Assembly (NCBI GenBank): GCA_045106295.1
Contig: JBGCEI010000129.1
Location: 1-6,382, forward strand
Origin: WTJX01 sp045106295
Lineage (GTDB): Bacteria > Bacteroidota > Bacteroidia > Cytophagales > JAAEPT01
Length of the DNA: 6,382 bases
Reading direction: 5' to 3'
Shown here: positions 6,237 through 6,382 of the stretch, in pieces
Layout: the number at the start of each line of letters is the position of its first letter
Position numbering within the stretch: position 1 is the first letter of the stretch
Translations under genes and position numbers: made by a program
Notes under the pieces: model-generated
What the model was told of the DNA's origin: nothing
The model's input: the letters and a program-made list of their open reading frames with translations, nothing else
Databases searched by the model: none

Positions 6237-6308
6237 GATGAATAATTACTAATTATAAAAAGGGAAATATTAAACAATATCAGTACACAGCATGTTACTA
6301 TCTATACT

Positions 6309-6382
6309 ATGACCAACAGATTATCAGAAAATCTATTCATAATTCCATTAGGCTTTTTTGGAATTATGCATTTTGTATTCCC
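6309..6382 (+). CDS. Start of a probable membrane protein, possibly DoxX-like (cut by window edge)
   Basis: An ATG at 6309 opens a frame that stays open to the window edge, 24 full codons: it reads MTNRLSENLF followed by IIPLGFFGIMHFVFP. The second part is hydrophobic and looks like the start of a first membrane segment. The pattern of an early helix ending in GxxHF-x-x resembles small DoxX-type membrane proteins of Bacteroidota, but 24 residues are too few for a family call. Upstream the frame contains no other ATG. No Shine-Dalgarno sequence is visible. A six-codon frame (ATG 6292, stop TGA 6310-6312) overlaps this start as ATGA. It runs divergently from the crt operon and might share its control. 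It could also be an unrelated membrane protein or a chance frame. Confidence 0.45.
   Translation, partial: MTNRLSENLFIIPLGFFGIMHFVF

Larger units (their letters stand above)
5994..6308. other. Divergent AT-rich intergenic region
   Basis: This 315-base stretch separates the minus-strand crt operon from a plus-strand gene. It has no convincing coding sequence; the longest notable short frame is 14 codons (ATG 6166 to TAA 6208-6210). It holds a candidate Bacteroidota promoter for the operon (6018-6048), a short inverted repeat beside the sigma start (5997-6017), another 8-base inverted repeat (TTTAACTT 6125-6132 with AAGTTAAA 6152-6159), and a strong hairpin with T-tract (6197-6236). It is markedly more AT-rich than the genes. 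I found no good TAnnTTTG promoter for the rightward gene. Confidence 0.7.

Noticed and set aside
1..6382. CRISPR array, tRNA, rRNA, insertion sequence or attachment site
   Set aside because: No regularly spaced repeats, tRNA-like cloverleaf, ribosomal sequence, transposase or terminal repeats were seen; genes are intact apart from those cut by the window edges.

Overview
The window is AT-rich DNA that most likely comes from a Bacteroidota (Bacteroidetes) chromosome, plausibly a Cytophagales or Flavobacteriia-like marine or soil bacterium. Three things support this. The first gene is the C-terminal part of PorV, an outer-membrane component of the type IX secretion system, which is essentially restricted to this phylum. 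The crt genes are of the Bacteroidota type, including a fused CrtYcd-type membrane lycopene cyclase and a cluster-leading ECF sigma factor. Start codons lack clear Shine-Dalgarno sequences, as is usual in the phylum. The assignment rests on remembered family features, not on a search.

Layout: (1) 1-1911, plus strand: the 3' part of porV, then nine bases later an M16-family (insulinase-like) protein that has lost the HxxEH zinc site and is therefore probably a non-catalytic partner subunit. (2) 1908-5993, minus strand: a compact five-gene operon read right to left: ECF sigma factor, crtI (phytoene desaturase), crtB (phytoene synthase), idi (type 1 IPP isomerase), crtYcd (lycopene cyclase). The last gene converges on the M16 gene and the two stop codons share one CTAG. 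(3) 5994-6308: a very AT-rich divergent intergenic region with a candidate promoter for the operon, inverted repeats and a strong terminator-like hairpin pointing right. (4) 6309-6382, plus strand: the first 24 codons of a probable membrane protein, possibly DoxX-like, cut by the window edge.

How the genes work together: Idi balances IPP and DMAPP, CrtB joins two GGPP into phytoene, CrtI desaturates phytoene to lycopene and CrtYcd closes the ends to beta-ionone rings, giving beta-carotene as the predicted product. A GGPP synthase and a beta-carotene hydroxylase (CrtZ) are not in the window. The leading sigma factor suggests the pigment pathway is switched on by a stress or light signal, possibly through autoregulation; no anti-sigma gene is visible.

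This is mostly a recognisable carotenoid operon. I do not see a clearly new system. The least explained parts are the regulatory DNA (hairpin at 6197-6236, palindrome at 5446-5474) and the orphan pseudo-peptidase beside porV.
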